From assembly GCA_020634015.1 (NCBI GenBank), contig JACKCN010000001.1, forward strand, positions 45,001 through 109,000: a stretch of 64,000 bases of DNA. The letters are read 5' to 3'. The translations under genes and the position numbers were made by a program. Below are positions 38,027-45,771 of the stretch, piece after piece (position 1 is the stretch's first letter; each line of letters opens with the position of its first letter). The stretch is from Candidatus Delongbacteria bacterium. GTDB lineage: Bacteria; CAIWAD01. The notes beneath the pieces are model-generated. The model did not search any database. It worked only from the letters and a program-made list of their open reading frames with translations, and had not been told where the DNA came from.

Positions 38027-38443
38027 ATGCCCAAGATTCTGGAACGACGCCTCAGCATTCCATCGGATCCCGCGGAAATTACCGCGGTGGAGTTGTTTCT
38101 GAGCACCTTCGCCGCGGATGCCGGTATTGAAGAAGACCCCACTGGCGACATCCTGATCGCCGGCACCGAGGTGGTGAACAATGCCATCCTCCACGGCAAC
38201 CGCAGCCAGCCCGAACTGAAGGTGCACATTCTGGTGCGCCACAGCCCGGGCCTTGTGGAGATCCGCGTGGATGACGAAGGCAAGGGGTTTGACCTGGACT
38301 CCCGACCGGACCCCACCTCTCCGACACACCTGCTGGACGAATCGGGGCGCGGACTGCTGATCATCCAGCACCTGATGGATGAAGTTCGCTTCGAGCAGGG
38401 TCCTGCCGGGCAGACTGCCATCCTGATCAAGCGACTGGGCTGA
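38027..38443 (+). CDS. Anti-sigma regulatory factor-type ATPase (RsbW/SpoIIAB-like)
   Basis: A 138-residue stand-alone GHKL/HATPase domain. The N-box is GTEVVNNAILHGN, the G1 box DDEGKGFDLD and the G2 box ESGRGLLIIQHLMD. This is the size and layout of serine kinases that hold sigma factors and phosphorylate STAS-domain antagonists in partner-switching systems. ATG 38027 lies after CGGAACGGCC, a weak ribosome site. It is followed after one base by a lipoprotein gene. A STAS-like gene exists in the dcw cluster 15 kb away; no sigma factor gene is in the window. Confidence 0.85.
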   Translation: MPKILERRLSIPSDPAEITAVELFLSTFAADAGIEEDPTGDILIAGTEVVNNAILHGNRSQPELKVHILVRHSPGLVEIRVDDEGKGFDLDSRPDPTSPTHLLDESGRGLLIIQHLMDEVRFEQGPAGQTAILIKRLG

Positions 38444-38444
38444 A

Positions 38445-39104
38445 ATGACCTTCAAATCACTGCTGCTGCCGACCCTGCTGCTGCTCTGCTTGTCCTGCGC
38501 ACGCGATCCGGAAAGCTACCGGCCGGGCAAGGCGGGCGATCAGTGGACCTACCAGGACAGTTCATTCACCAACGGCAATTCCATGGTGCGAGAGCGCATC
38601 GAACGCCTGGGAAAGGACGCCCAGCTGACCACCGCGGACGGCCGCACGATCCGCTGCCGCACCGTGGACATTCTGAGCAACGGGGAACCACTGTCCAGGC
38701 TCTGGGTGGAAGACACGGGCGACGAGCTGCGCATCCACCGGCTGGATCACCTTTCCGCCGACGAGGTGATCCGCTACGACCCGTACTATCCCATGCTGGC
38801 CGACACGCGCGCCGATTCCAGTTCCTTCATCTGTCTGGTTCTGCTGGCGCACGGCGAGGATGCCGAGCCCTATCACCGCATCGAGGTGGGGCTGGATGTG
38901 TTCAATCGCAAGGATACACTGGAAATCAATGGCGCACCGAGGGACGTGCTGGTGCAGACCCTGCGTGAACAGGGTACGGCCGGGATGACCTATCGCAATA
39001 CCTGGCTCAAAGGGTTCGGGCTGCTCGATCAGGAAATCGAGGGCAGCAGCGCCCAGTACAGCAGCCGCAGCCATATCCGTCTGATCAGCCCGATGCCCCG
39101 GTAG
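38445..39104 (+). CDS. Lipoprotein of unknown function
   Basis: A 219-residue predicted lipoprotein. LLLPTLLLLCLSCARDPESY contains a lipobox LSC, followed by PGKAGDQWTYQDSS. The rest is beta-rich with a repeated charged pattern (EDTGDELRIHRLDHL, YHRIEVGLDVFNRKDTLEI, TYRNTWLKGFGLLDQE), similar to small envelope lipoproteins that measure attributes through an antiparallel sheet. No family was recognised. The ATG begins one base after the stop of the anti-sigma-type gene, so the two are almost certainly one transcript. It converges on the BMC vertex genes. Confidence 0.75.
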   Translation: MTFKSLLLPTLLLLCLSCARDPESYRPGKAGDQWTYQDSSFTNGNSMVRERIERLGKDAQLTTADGRTIRCRTVDILSNGEPLSRLWVEDTGDELRIHRLDHLSADEVIRYDPYYPMLADTRADSSSFICLVLLAHGEDAEPYHRIEVGLDVFNRKDTLEINGAPRDVLVQTLREQGTAGMTYRNTWLKGFGLLDQEIEGSSAQYSSRSHIRLISPMPR

Positions 39105-39122
39105 CTTCCGGCTGATCCGGAA

Positions 39123-39389
39123 TCACGCCTCGTCCAGCCGGTCCACGATGCCCACGATGGTGGCGTCCACGGGTACCAGCTCCCCGGGCAGAGGCAGGGC
39201 CGCTTCCTTTGAACTGACATAGAACACCAGCTGCCCCAGCAGGGCCGCGCGCGTGTCCACGGCCGCCAGACGCTCGCCGCAGGGCCTGTCGTGCAGGTCC
39301 ACGGGCTGGATCACCAGCAGAGTCGCGTGCTCCAGCGCCGGATTCTTGCGGGTGGCCCAGACGGTTCCGACCACGCGGGCGAGGTTCAT
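39123..39389 (-). CDS. BMC vertex protein, EutN/CcmL family (second copy)
   Basis: An 88-residue Pfam EutN/CcmL-type pentamer that caps the corners of bacterial microcompartment shells. It starts MNLARVVGTVWATRKNPAL and has the typical LLVIQPVD, AVDTRAALLGQLVFYVSSKEA and DATIVGIVDRLD strands. The first ATG overlaps the stop of the preceding paralog (ATGA). It shares the VxGTxWATRK and IVDRxD ends with that paralog but differs in the loop. No hexameric shell (BMC-H) or encapsulated enzyme gene is in the window. Confidence 0.9.
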   Translation of the reverse strand: MNLARVVGTVWATRKNPALEHATLLVIQPVDLHDRPCGERLAAVDTRAALLGQLVFYVSSKEAALPLPGELVPVDATIVGIVDRLDEA

Positions 39390-39670
39390 CGGGCATCTCC
39401 GCCGGAGTTCAGGTCCACCCGGTCGACGATGGCCATGATCACGGTATCCACGGGACGCCCCTCGGTGGCTTGAGTAAGCCGCGCGCTGGATCCCGAGGCG
39501 CAGAGCACCACTTCCCCCACTCCCGCCCCCACGCTGTCCACCGCCACGGAGAAGCCGGATTTCTCACTGTAGTCGAAATCCAGATGGCGCACGATCAGGA
39601 ACTTCAGACCGGTCAGTTTGGGATCCTTGCGGGTGGCCCAGAGGGTGCCGATGACCTTGCCCAGTTGCAT
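39386..39670 (-). CDS. BMC vertex protein, EutN/CcmL family (first copy)
   Basis: A 94-residue pentameric shell protein: MQLGKVIGTLWATRKDPKL, then LKFLIVRHLDFD, VAVDSVGAGVGEVVLCASGSSA and VDTVIMAIVDRVDL. The GAGxGExVLxxxGSSAR core is the canonical EutN/CcmL loop, including the S/T at the pore. It lies 156 bases downstream of deoB on the same strand, with its own candidate promoter. Two slightly different vertex proteins in tandem occur in many BMC loci, but there the other shell genes are adjacent. Confidence 0.92.
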   Translation of the reverse strand: MQLGKVIGTLWATRKDPKLTGLKFLIVRHLDFDYSEKSGFSVAVDSVGAGVGEVVLCASGSSARLTQATEGRPVDTVIMAIVDRVDLNSGGDAR

Positions 39671-39762
39671 GACGTCTCCTCGAATGGCCCTGGAAGGCCG
39701 GATGGAATGAATGGGGCCCCGGATTCACGACGGATCGCGATCGCAAGCGGTGTTCGCGCGGC

Positions 39763-39791
39763 AATATAGAACTGGCAAGCGTGGGCCGGAA
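39763..39791 (-). promoter_or_regulatory. Candidate promoter for the BMC vertex genes
   Basis: On the minus strand TTCCGG, 17 bases, then TATATT within CTATATTGCC (complement of 39763-39768). The -10 is good and the -35 weak. It lies about 95 bases before the first EutN-type gene and after the deoB stop, which suggests the BMC pair can be transcribed separately from deoB. Confidence 0.4.
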
Positions 39792-39826
39792 CCGTGGAGC
39801 CTGCGCGATGGGCAGCGGCCCGGAAT

Positions 39827-40993
39827 TCAGAGGAAACTGATTCCCGGTTCGCGGGCTGGCAAACCGAAATGCGCGCGCATCGAGGCCGCCATGTCGCAGA
39901 AGCTGCTGCGCGTGCCCAGCGCCGTTCCGGGCGTTCCGGGGCGCACCACCAACAGGGGCACCTGCTCGCGGGTATGATCGGTGTTCGTGCCCGTCGGATC
40001 GTTGCCGTGATCGGCGCAGAGGCAGAGCGTATCACCCGGTCTGAGCGCTGCCAGGATGCCGGGCAGACGGCGATCGAACTCTTCCAGCCCGGCCGCGAAC
40101 CCCTCCGTATCCAGCCGGTGGCCCCAGAGGGCGTCAAAATCCACCAGGTTCAGCAGGATCAGGTGATGCGGGCTGTCGTGCCGCTCCAGTTCCGCCTGCA
40201 GCAGCTCCATGCCTTCGGCGTTGTTGTGGCTCTTCACCGCCTGATCGATGCCCACGCCCGCGTACAGATCACGGATCTTGCCAATGGCCAGCACTCCATG
40301 ACCGGCCTGCTGCACTTCCTCGAGCACGATCGTGGCCGCCGGTCGCAGGCTGAAATCCCGGCGATTGGTGGTCCGGCGCCAGTCGCCCGCCTCACCGACG
40401 AAGGGCCGGGCGATCACCCGGGCCACGGCGTGCTCGCCCACCAGCAACTCGCGCGCGATCTCGCACAGTTCGTAAAGCCTTGGCAGCGGGATCACGCTTT
40501 CGTGGGCGGCGATCTGGAACACGCTGTCAGCCGAGGTGTAGACGATCGGCCAGCCGCTGTCCACATGGCGCTGGCCCAGATCCTTGAGGATCTCGGTGCC
40601 CGAGGCCGGCAGATTGCCCAGAATGCCTTCGATGCCCGCCCTGGTGATGAAGGTCTTGACAAGATCCGCTGGAAAACCACTTGGATAGGTCGGCAGGGCG
40701 GTTGGTGTGATCAGACCGGCAAGTTCCCAGTGCCCGAGGGTGGAATCCTTGCCCATGGAGCGTTCCGTCATCCGGCCCCAGCTTGCCTGAGGGTGCTCGA
40801 CGGGTGGCACGCCCTCCAGCCGGACCAGATTGCCCAGCCCAAGGTCTCCCAGCGAGGGCAGCGTCAGGCCGTGCATGCGTTGGGCGATGTTGCCCAGGGT
40901 ATTGGCGCCCTCGTCTCCGAACAGCGTGGCATCGGGTGCGTCTCCCACACCCACGCCGTCGAGCACGACCATGATGAATCGACCTGACTGCAT
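39827..40993 (-). CDS. deoB: Phosphopentomutase
   Basis: A 388-residue alkaline-phosphatase-superfamily mutase that moves phosphate between C1 and C5 of ribose or deoxyribose. Metal-site segments are FIMVVLDGVGVGDAPDA at the start, KDSTLGHWELAG (phospho-threonine) near residue 80 and CADHGNDPTGTNTDHTREQVPLLV near 330. The start at 40993 (MQSGRFIMVVLD) has GGGAG upstream; eight further upstream residues are open but unsupported. Next to the BMC genes it hints at deoxyribose or ribose 5-phosphate metabolism, but this is inference only. Confidence 0.94.
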   Translation of the reverse strand: MQSGRFIMVVLDGVGVGDAPDATLFGDEGANTLGNIAQRMHGLTLPSLGDLGLGNLVRLEGVPPVEHPQASWGRMTERSMGKDSTLGHWELAGLITPTALPTYPSGFPADLVKTFITRAGIEGILGNLPASGTEILKDLGQRHVDSGWPIVYTSADSVFQIAAHESVIPLPRLYELCEIARELLVGEHAVARVIARPFVGEAGDWRRTTNRRDFSLRPAATIVLEEVQQAGHGVLAIGKIRDLYAGVGIDQAVKSHNNAEGMELLQAELERHDSPHHLILLNLVDFDALWGHRLDTEGFAAGLEEFDRRLPGILAALRPGDTLCLCADHGNDPTGTNTDHTREQVPLLVVRPGTPGTALGTRSSFCDMAASMRAHFGLPAREPGISFL

Positions 40994-41017
40994 GTGTTCT
41001 CCCGAGGACTGACCCAA

Positions 41018-41044
41018 TAGAAAAAGGCCCGCGAACAGGCCTTT
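41018..41044 (-). terminator. Terminator after the DUF4295-like gene
   Basis: AAAGGCC / GGCCTTT stem (7 bp, 8-base loop) followed on the minus strand by TTTTTCTATT. It lies between the small gene at 41091 and the deoB start. Confidence 0.7.
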
Positions 41045-41090
41045 GCAAATCCCGAAGGTCTGTGGCGCGCGGAAATCCGGCGCCCGAAGC

Positions 41091-41243
41091 CTAGCCGAGA
41101 ATTTCCTTCTCGTTGTCCGCCGTGAGGTAGACGATCTTCTTCTTCACGGAGTAGGCACCGCTTTCCTTCTTCTCCATGGAAATCACCATCACGGGCCGAT
41201 CGTGGGCTCCGCTCTTGGCAACGAACTTCTGCGTCTTGGCCAT
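41091..41243 (-). CDS. DUF4295-like small basic protein
   Basis: A 50-residue protein, MAKTQKFVAKSGAHD to NEKEILG. The core VMVISMEKKESGAYSVKKKIVYL resembles the Bacteroidetes DUF4295 family (KVIKMVxSPKTGAYxFKEEIV), a small protein linked to the ribosome in that phylum. It has GGAGG nine bases before the ATG and a strong terminator, so it looks like a short, highly expressed single-gene transcript. The match is by eye over about 25 residues; a ribosomal role is likely but not proven. Confidence 0.6.
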   Translation of the reverse strand: MAKTQKFVAKSGAHDRPVMVISMEKKESGAYSVKKKIVYLTADNEKEILG

Positions 41244-41370
41244 GTATCGAATCCTCCATGAACTCTGGCTGGGCACCGTTTCTTCGCATCGGTGCGAGGT
41301 GCAGATGATAAACAAGTGCGTCTGAATGTGCAAGGCGGGAGACAAAAGTCCACGCCTGCAACGCCAAAGT

Positions 41371-41613
41371 TGCTGGCCTCATGCCAGCCGCCATGCCACC
41401 CGAGGATGCTGGCCTTATGCCACCCGCCGAGCCACCCGAGGATGCTGGCCTTATGCCACCCGTAGAGCCACCCGAGGATGCTGGCCTCATGCCAGCCGCA
41501 GAGCCACCCGAGGACGCTGGCCTCATGCCAGCCGCTGAGCCACCCAAGGATGCTGGCCTCATGCCAGCCGCCAGGCCACCCGAGGATGCTGGCCTCATGC
41601 CAGCCGCCCGGCC
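41371..41613. repeat. 36-bp tandem repeat array
   Basis: Five full 36-bp units starting at 41401, 41437, 41473, 41509 and 41545, plus partial units at both ends. Each unit runs from CGAGGATGCTGGCC to GAGCCACC. Most units carry GCTGGC-ctcat-GCCAGC, a 6-bp stem; two units have ATGCCACCCG instead and lose it. The period is a multiple of three, so 12-residue repeats appear in some frames (PPEDAGLMPAAE on the plus strand), but there is no start signal or known protein. Confidence 0.85.
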
Positions 41614-41710
41614 AGCAGTCATTGTCATGGCACAAAAAGGAAATCGGCCAGGACTGGGTCCCGGCCGAAGCTCCTGTCACACGCCATCAGCGCAGTCAGG
41701 AAAGAAGGGG

Positions 41711-41739
41711 AGAAACAGACTCCTTCGCGCGGCGAAGGA
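41711..41739 (-). terminator. Hairpin after ftsZ
   Basis: A perfect 8-bp stem TCCTTCGC / GCGAAGGA with a 3-base loop, 43 bases after the ftsZ stop, followed on the minus strand by GTCTGTTTCT. A likely end of the dcw transcript. Confidence 0.5.
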
Positions 41740-41781
41740 TGCCCGGCGAATCAAGGGGAAGAAATCCGCCGGACGGGGAAC

Positions 41782-43140
41782 TCAGTCCATGGACCTGCGC
41801 AGGAACGCGGGCACATCAAGGTTTTCATCGTCGCGCGCATTGGCCGTGATGCTCTGGATGCGCTCGGTGATCTGGCGATCGCTGCGTGGAGCGAAAGGAT
41901 GACTGTCGCCGGAGCCATTGGGTCGGGACTCCGCAGGACGGTTGTCGGACGGACGGGAATCCGCTGTGCGGGAGTCGGCGAATCGCGATTCCGCCACCCG
42001 AGGATCACGCGCAGGTGTCTCACGGGGATCGGGACGATAGTCCACGACCAACGGAGCCTCCTGGATGACGCGCTTTTCCTGGACCGGGGCCGAAGCGGGC
42101 TCGGGCAACACATAGGTCTGAGCAGGACTCACCATGCGAGTTCCAAGGGCCGGATCACCCAGGGCCTCGTCGACTCTGCCAAGCCCCGTGGCGATGACCG
42201 TGACACGGATCTGGCCTTCCATGGATGGATCCATCACGGCGCCGAAGAAGATGTCGCAATCGGGACCGGCCTCGTCGTAGATGACCTTGCTGGCCTCGCT
42301 GACATCATACAGGGTCATCTGGGATCCACCGGTGATGTTGATCAGCAGTGCGCGGGCCCCCTGAATGGAGCACTCGTCGAGCAGGGGACTGGAGATGGCC
42401 TTCTGGGCCGCTTCCACCGCCGCGTACTCGCCACTGGAACTGCCGACACCCATCAGGGCCTCGCCCGGCTCGCTCATCACGGCGCGCACGTCGGCGAAGT
42501 CAAGGTTGATCAGACCGGTGACCGTGATCAGGTCGGAAATGCCCTTGACCGCCTGAAGCAGAACTTCGTCGGCGATCTTGAAGGCATCGGTCAGGGCACA
42601 GGAATTGTCCACGATGGATTGCAGGCGCTGGTTGGGTACGACGATCAGGGTGTCCACGCACTCTTTCAGGCGGGACAGCCCCTCGTCGGCACGGCGCATG
42701 CGGGGACGGCCTTCGAACACGAAGGGTCGGGTCACGATGCCCACGGTCAGGGCACCTGCTTCCCGGGCCAGGGTGGCCACTTCGGGGGCAGCACCGGTGC
42801 CGGTGCCTCCTCCCATGCCGGCGGTGACGAAGACCATGTCTGCCCCCTGGACCAGGGGACGGATCTCGTCCTCATCTTCGATCACGGCACGGCGAGCGCG
42901 TTCCGGATCGGCCCCGGCACCCAGGCCGCGGGTCTCCTTCTTGCCGATCTGGACCTTGAGGGGCGCCGAATTCACATTCAGGGCCTGCAGGTCCGTATTG
43001 ACCACCGCGAATTCCACACCCTTGAGGCGGGAACTGATCATGCGGTCAACGGCGTTTCCGCCAGCTCCACCCACGCCGATCACGCGAATGCGCGCTCCAT
43101 CGGCCTGGCCTTCGTCGAAATGAAACAGCAGCTCGGACAT
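41782..43140 (-). CDS. ftsZ: Cell division protein FtsZ
   Basis: A 452-residue tubulin-like GTPase that forms the division ring. The N-terminal GTP domain has RIRVIGVGGAGGNAVDRM, AGMGGGTGTGAAPEV (tubulin signature) near residue 105 and the T7-loop LINLDFADVRAVM near 205. A 100-residue low-complexity linker, rich in DSR/ADSR and Pro, runs from about 320. The C-terminal peptide LDVPAFLRRSMD, which binds FtsA, is intact. It is the last gene of the dcw operon, 45 bases after the second ftsA. Confidence 0.98.
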   Translation of the reverse strand: MSELLFHFDEGQADGARIRVIGVGGAGGNAVDRMISSRLKGVEFAVVNTDLQALNVNSAPLKVQIGKKETRGLGAGADPERARRAVIEDEDEIRPLVQGADMVFVTAGMGGGTGTGAAPEVATLAREAGALTVGIVTRPFVFEGRPRMRRADEGLSRLKECVDTLIVVPNQRLQSIVDNSCALTDAFKIADEVLLQAVKGISDLITVTGLINLDFADVRAVMSEPGEALMGVGSSSGEYAAVEAAQKAISSPLLDECSIQGARALLINITGGSQMTLYDVSEASKVIYDEAGPDCDIFFGAVMDPSMEGQIRVTVIATGLGRVDEALGDPALGTRMVSPAQTYVLPEPASAPVQEKRVIQEAPLVVDYRPDPRETPARDPRVAESRFADSRTADSRPSDNRPAESRPNGSGDSHPFAPRSDRQITERIQSITANARDDENLDVPAFLRRSMD

Positions 43141-43185
43141 TTTCGTGTGTCTCCCCTTGAAAATGTGTCCGTCGCAATATGAGAA

Positions 43186-44490
43186 TCAAAGTTCGGTGCT
43201 ACAAGTCTCCCGCGGGGGTCGTGTTACTTTTTTGAAGGGTCGGGTGCCGGTCACCGAACGCACGACCGAGCGCCAGGAGCCGCTCAGCCAGTTCAAGGGC
43301 CCGCGCGAGTCTCCGTCATGCAGCACCATGGGGCTCCAGGCCATCCAGGCGGCACCCAGCGCGCCCGTCCAGGCGCAGGGCAGATCGGTCTTCTCGAGAC
43401 CGAGCACATGATCGGGTACCGCCGTGCGCACGGGTACACCAAAGCGCTCGACACAGCGTTCGGGCAGTCCGTAAAGCTGTGAGCTGCCCCCGGTGAGCAC
43501 CATGCCCGCTCCCATCAGCTTGAGCATGCCGCACTCGCGCAGTTGCTGCTCAACCCAGTCGAGTATCTCATCGACACGGGCCTGGATCACCTGGCAGAGC
43601 TGGCTGCGACTGGCCTGGAAGGTCTGACGCCCCAGGGTATCGATGTCGAAACGCTCTTCGCGCCGGATCAGCTTCTGCGTGCAGCAGCCCCAGCGGCGCT
43701 TGATGCGCTCGGAATCCTGATGGGGCGTATGCAGGGCCATGGTGATGTCGCGTGTGATGATCTCGCCGCCCATGCCGAAGACGGCCAGGTGGCGCAGGCG
43801 GCCATCCTGCCAGATCGCCAGGTCCGTGGTGCCGCCGCCGATGTCCAGCAGGGCCACGCCCAGATCCTTCTCGTCGCGGCGCAGGACCAGCTCGGCGGCG
43901 CCGAGGATCTCGAGTGACACCGAGCCCACGTTCAGCGCGGCGCGCTCGACGCAGCGCACCAGGTTCTGGCGCGCGGTCACGGGAATCGAGACCAGCTGGA
44001 CACGCCCCTCGAGGCGCAGCCCGTTGATTCCCACCGGATTCTGGATGCCGCCGATGCCGTCCACGGTGAAATCCTGGGGCAGGATGTGCAGGTACTGGCG
44101 GTCGATCGCCAGCGGCTCTTCCTTGCGGGCATGCTGGACGACCGTGCGCACGTGCTCGGCCGTGATCTCGCTGGACGCGGTGTCCCGTGGGTTTCGCGTG
44201 ATGTCAATGGCCGCGCGCTTGGCCGTGCAGAGCACGTGCTCGGTGGTGAGAGCCAGATCCACGGTTTCCACGGTCTGGCCCGAGTTCTCCTCCGCCTGCT
44301 GGATGGCGTCTTCGATGGCCGAAATGGTCTCGTCCACATTGACCGGTTGGCCGCGGTTCATGCCGCTGCAGGGAGCCATGCCGGCGCCCAGCAGCTTCAG
44401 CACACCGTGGGGCAGGGACTCGACCACCACGGCGCGGGCGGCCGTGGTGCCCACATCAAGCGCGCAGCGAGTGCGTTTTCCGGTTCTCAT
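43186..44490 (-). CDS. FtsA-family actin-like protein, second paralog
   Basis: A 434-residue FtsA/SHS2 actin-family protein. The phosphate-1 region is CALDVGTTAARAVVVE, the phosphate-2 region VALLDIGGGTTDLAIW near residue 205, and the adenosine region AGMVLTGGSSQLYGLPE near 330. FtsA features seen include DRQYLHILPQDFTVDG and the insertion AVFGMGGEIITRDITMAL. The C-terminal NWLSGSWRSVVRSV could be a membrane-binding amphipathic helix, followed by a basic tail. It is only moderately similar to the upstream ftsA; ATG lies 3 bases after its stop. A second FtsA next to the first is unusual; its role is not known. Confidence 0.88.
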   Translation of the reverse strand: MRTGKRTRCALDVGTTAARAVVVESLPHGVLKLLGAGMAPCSGMNRGQPVNVDETISAIEDAIQQAEENSGQTVETVDLALTTEHVLCTAKRAAIDITRNPRDTASSEITAEHVRTVVQHARKEEPLAIDRQYLHILPQDFTVDGIGGIQNPVGINGLRLEGRVQLVSIPVTARQNLVRCVERAALNVGSVSLEILGAAELVLRRDEKDLGVALLDIGGGTTDLAIWQDGRLRHLAVFGMGGEIITRDITMALHTPHQDSERIKRRWGCCTQKLIRREERFDIDTLGRQTFQASRSQLCQVIQARVDEILDWVEQQLRECGMLKLMGAGMVLTGGSSQLYGLPERCVERFGVPVRTAVPDHVLGLEKTDLPCAWTGALGAAWMAWSPMVLHDGDSRGPLNWLSGSWRSVVRSVTGTRPFKKVTRPPRETCSTEL

Positions 44491-44493
44491 GGA

Positions 44494-45771
44494 TCAGAGC
44501 ACTCCCAGGCTGGTGGCCAGTCGTTTGAAGAAGCCGCGACGCTTGCGATGGGTCGTGGTGTCCAGATTGTCGTACATCCCGACCGCGGGATACTGGGCCC
44601 GGTCGAAGCTGTAGTGACCGCTGGCGGCGTGCAGCAGCAGCCCCACTCCGGCGGCGTGCTCGCCACGGGCCAGCAGGTCCTTGAGGCCCAGGAAATTGGT
44701 GGGATGGCCGACGCGCACCGGCATGCCGAGCACACGCTGGGCCAATTGCACCAGTCCGGGGGTGGCCGCCACACCGCCGGTGATCACGGCTCCCGCCGCC
44801 AGCTGCTCGTGAATGCCCATGGCGCGGGCCTGACGGGCCACATGCTGAAGGATTTCGCTCAGGCGCTCGTGCAGAATGCTGGCCACATAACTGCGGAAGT
44901 AGTGGCGCACATAGGCCCCGTTGACATCGGGCACTTCCAGCTGCTCGTCCTTGTCGCGCAGCAGGTGCGGGTCGGCGACGCCCCAGTCCAGCTTCAGGCG
45001 CTCGGCTTCCTGCATCGAGGTCTTGAGCACGATCGCCAGGTCGCGGGTCAGGCTTTCCCCGGCAAAGCGGAAGACCCAGCTGTGGCACATGGCCCCATTG
45101 ATGAAGAAGGCCGTGTCGCAGGTGCCGCCGCCAATGTCGATGAGCACGCAGCCCAGTTCCTTCTCTTCCTTGCTGAGCACGGCGTAACTGCTGGCCAGAG
45201 GCGTGTAGACCAGCCCCGAGAGCTTCTTGCCCGCCAGATCGACCACGCGGCGCAGACTGGTCTGGCTGGTGATCGCTCCCAGCACAAGATGCGCCTGCAC
45301 ACGCAGACGGAAGCCGACCATGCCCACCGGGTTGGGCACCATGCTGTGCTCGTCAACCTGAAAGTCCTGGGGAATGGCGTGAAGCAGGCTCTTGTCCAGG
45401 GGCAACTGCACGGCCTTGGCCGATTCAAGGGCGCGCTCGACATCCTCGAGCACGATGTCGTGTCCCACGGTGGGATCGTCGGGAGTGAAGCTGATGCCCC
45501 CGTCTCCGGCCACGCCCTGGATGTGATCGCCACTGATGCCCACCACCATCGGGGGCATGCTCTCCCCGGCCATGTCCTCGGCCAGTTCCACCGCCTTGAC
45601 CAGGCTCTGGGTCGCGCCCTGGAGCTCGGTGACGGTGCCGTGGCGGATGCCCGTGCTCTCGGCGATGCCGATGCCCCGTACGTGAATCAGACCGCTCTGG
45701 TCGATTTCGCCCAGCAGGGCACTGACCTTGGTGCTGCCCAGATCCACGGCGCCGATCTTGATCCTAGACAT
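44494..45771 (-). CDS. ftsA: Cell division protein FtsA
   Basis: A 425-residue actin-like anchor that tethers FtsZ to the membrane. ATP-binding segments are GAVDLGSTKVSALLGE, LIDIGGGTCDTAFFI near residue 210 and AGAVITGGVAATPGLVQLA near 325. The SHS2 domain is recognised by MVVGISGDHIQG and HAIPQDFQVDEHSMVPNPVGM. The C terminus GFFKRLATSLGVL is the classical amphipathic membrane-targeting helix, so this copy is the more typical FtsA. It overlaps ftsQ by 8 bases and precedes the second paralog. Confidence 0.95.
   Translation of the reverse strand: MSRIKIGAVDLGSTKVSALLGEIDQSGLIHVRGIGIAESTGIRHGTVTELQGATQSLVKAVELAEDMAGESMPPMVVGISGDHIQGVAGDGGISFTPDDPTVGHDIVLEDVERALESAKAVQLPLDKSLLHAIPQDFQVDEHSMVPNPVGMVGFRLRVQAHLVLGAITSQTSLRRVVDLAGKKLSGLVYTPLASSYAVLSKEEKELGCVLIDIGGGTCDTAFFINGAMCHSWVFRFAGESLTRDLAIVLKTSMQEAERLKLDWGVADPHLLRDKDEQLEVPDVNGAYVRHYFRSYVASILHERLSEILQHVARQARAMGIHEQLAAGAVITGGVAATPGLVQLAQRVLGMPVRVGHPTNFLGLKDLLARGEHAAGVGLLLHAASGHYSFDRAQYPAVGMYDNLDTTTHRKRRGFFKRLATSLGVL

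Larger units (their letters stand above)
41244..41781. other. Intergenic region between ftsZ and the small basic gene
   Basis: About 540 bases. It contains the 36-bp tandem repeat at 41371-41613 and the hairpin after ftsZ. Between 41244 and 41370 lies the presumed promoter and leader of the small gene (41091-41243); no boxes are clear. No gene supportable here. Confidence 0.5.

Noticed and set aside
28165..41613. CRISPR array at the 12-bp or 36-bp repeats
   Set aside because: The units are head to tail with no variable spacers, and there are no cas genes.
41381..41902. Plus-strand frame with PPEDAGLMPAAE repeats
   Set aside because: Open only because the unit is 36 bases long. It runs on through the ftsZ end in antisense and has no start signal.
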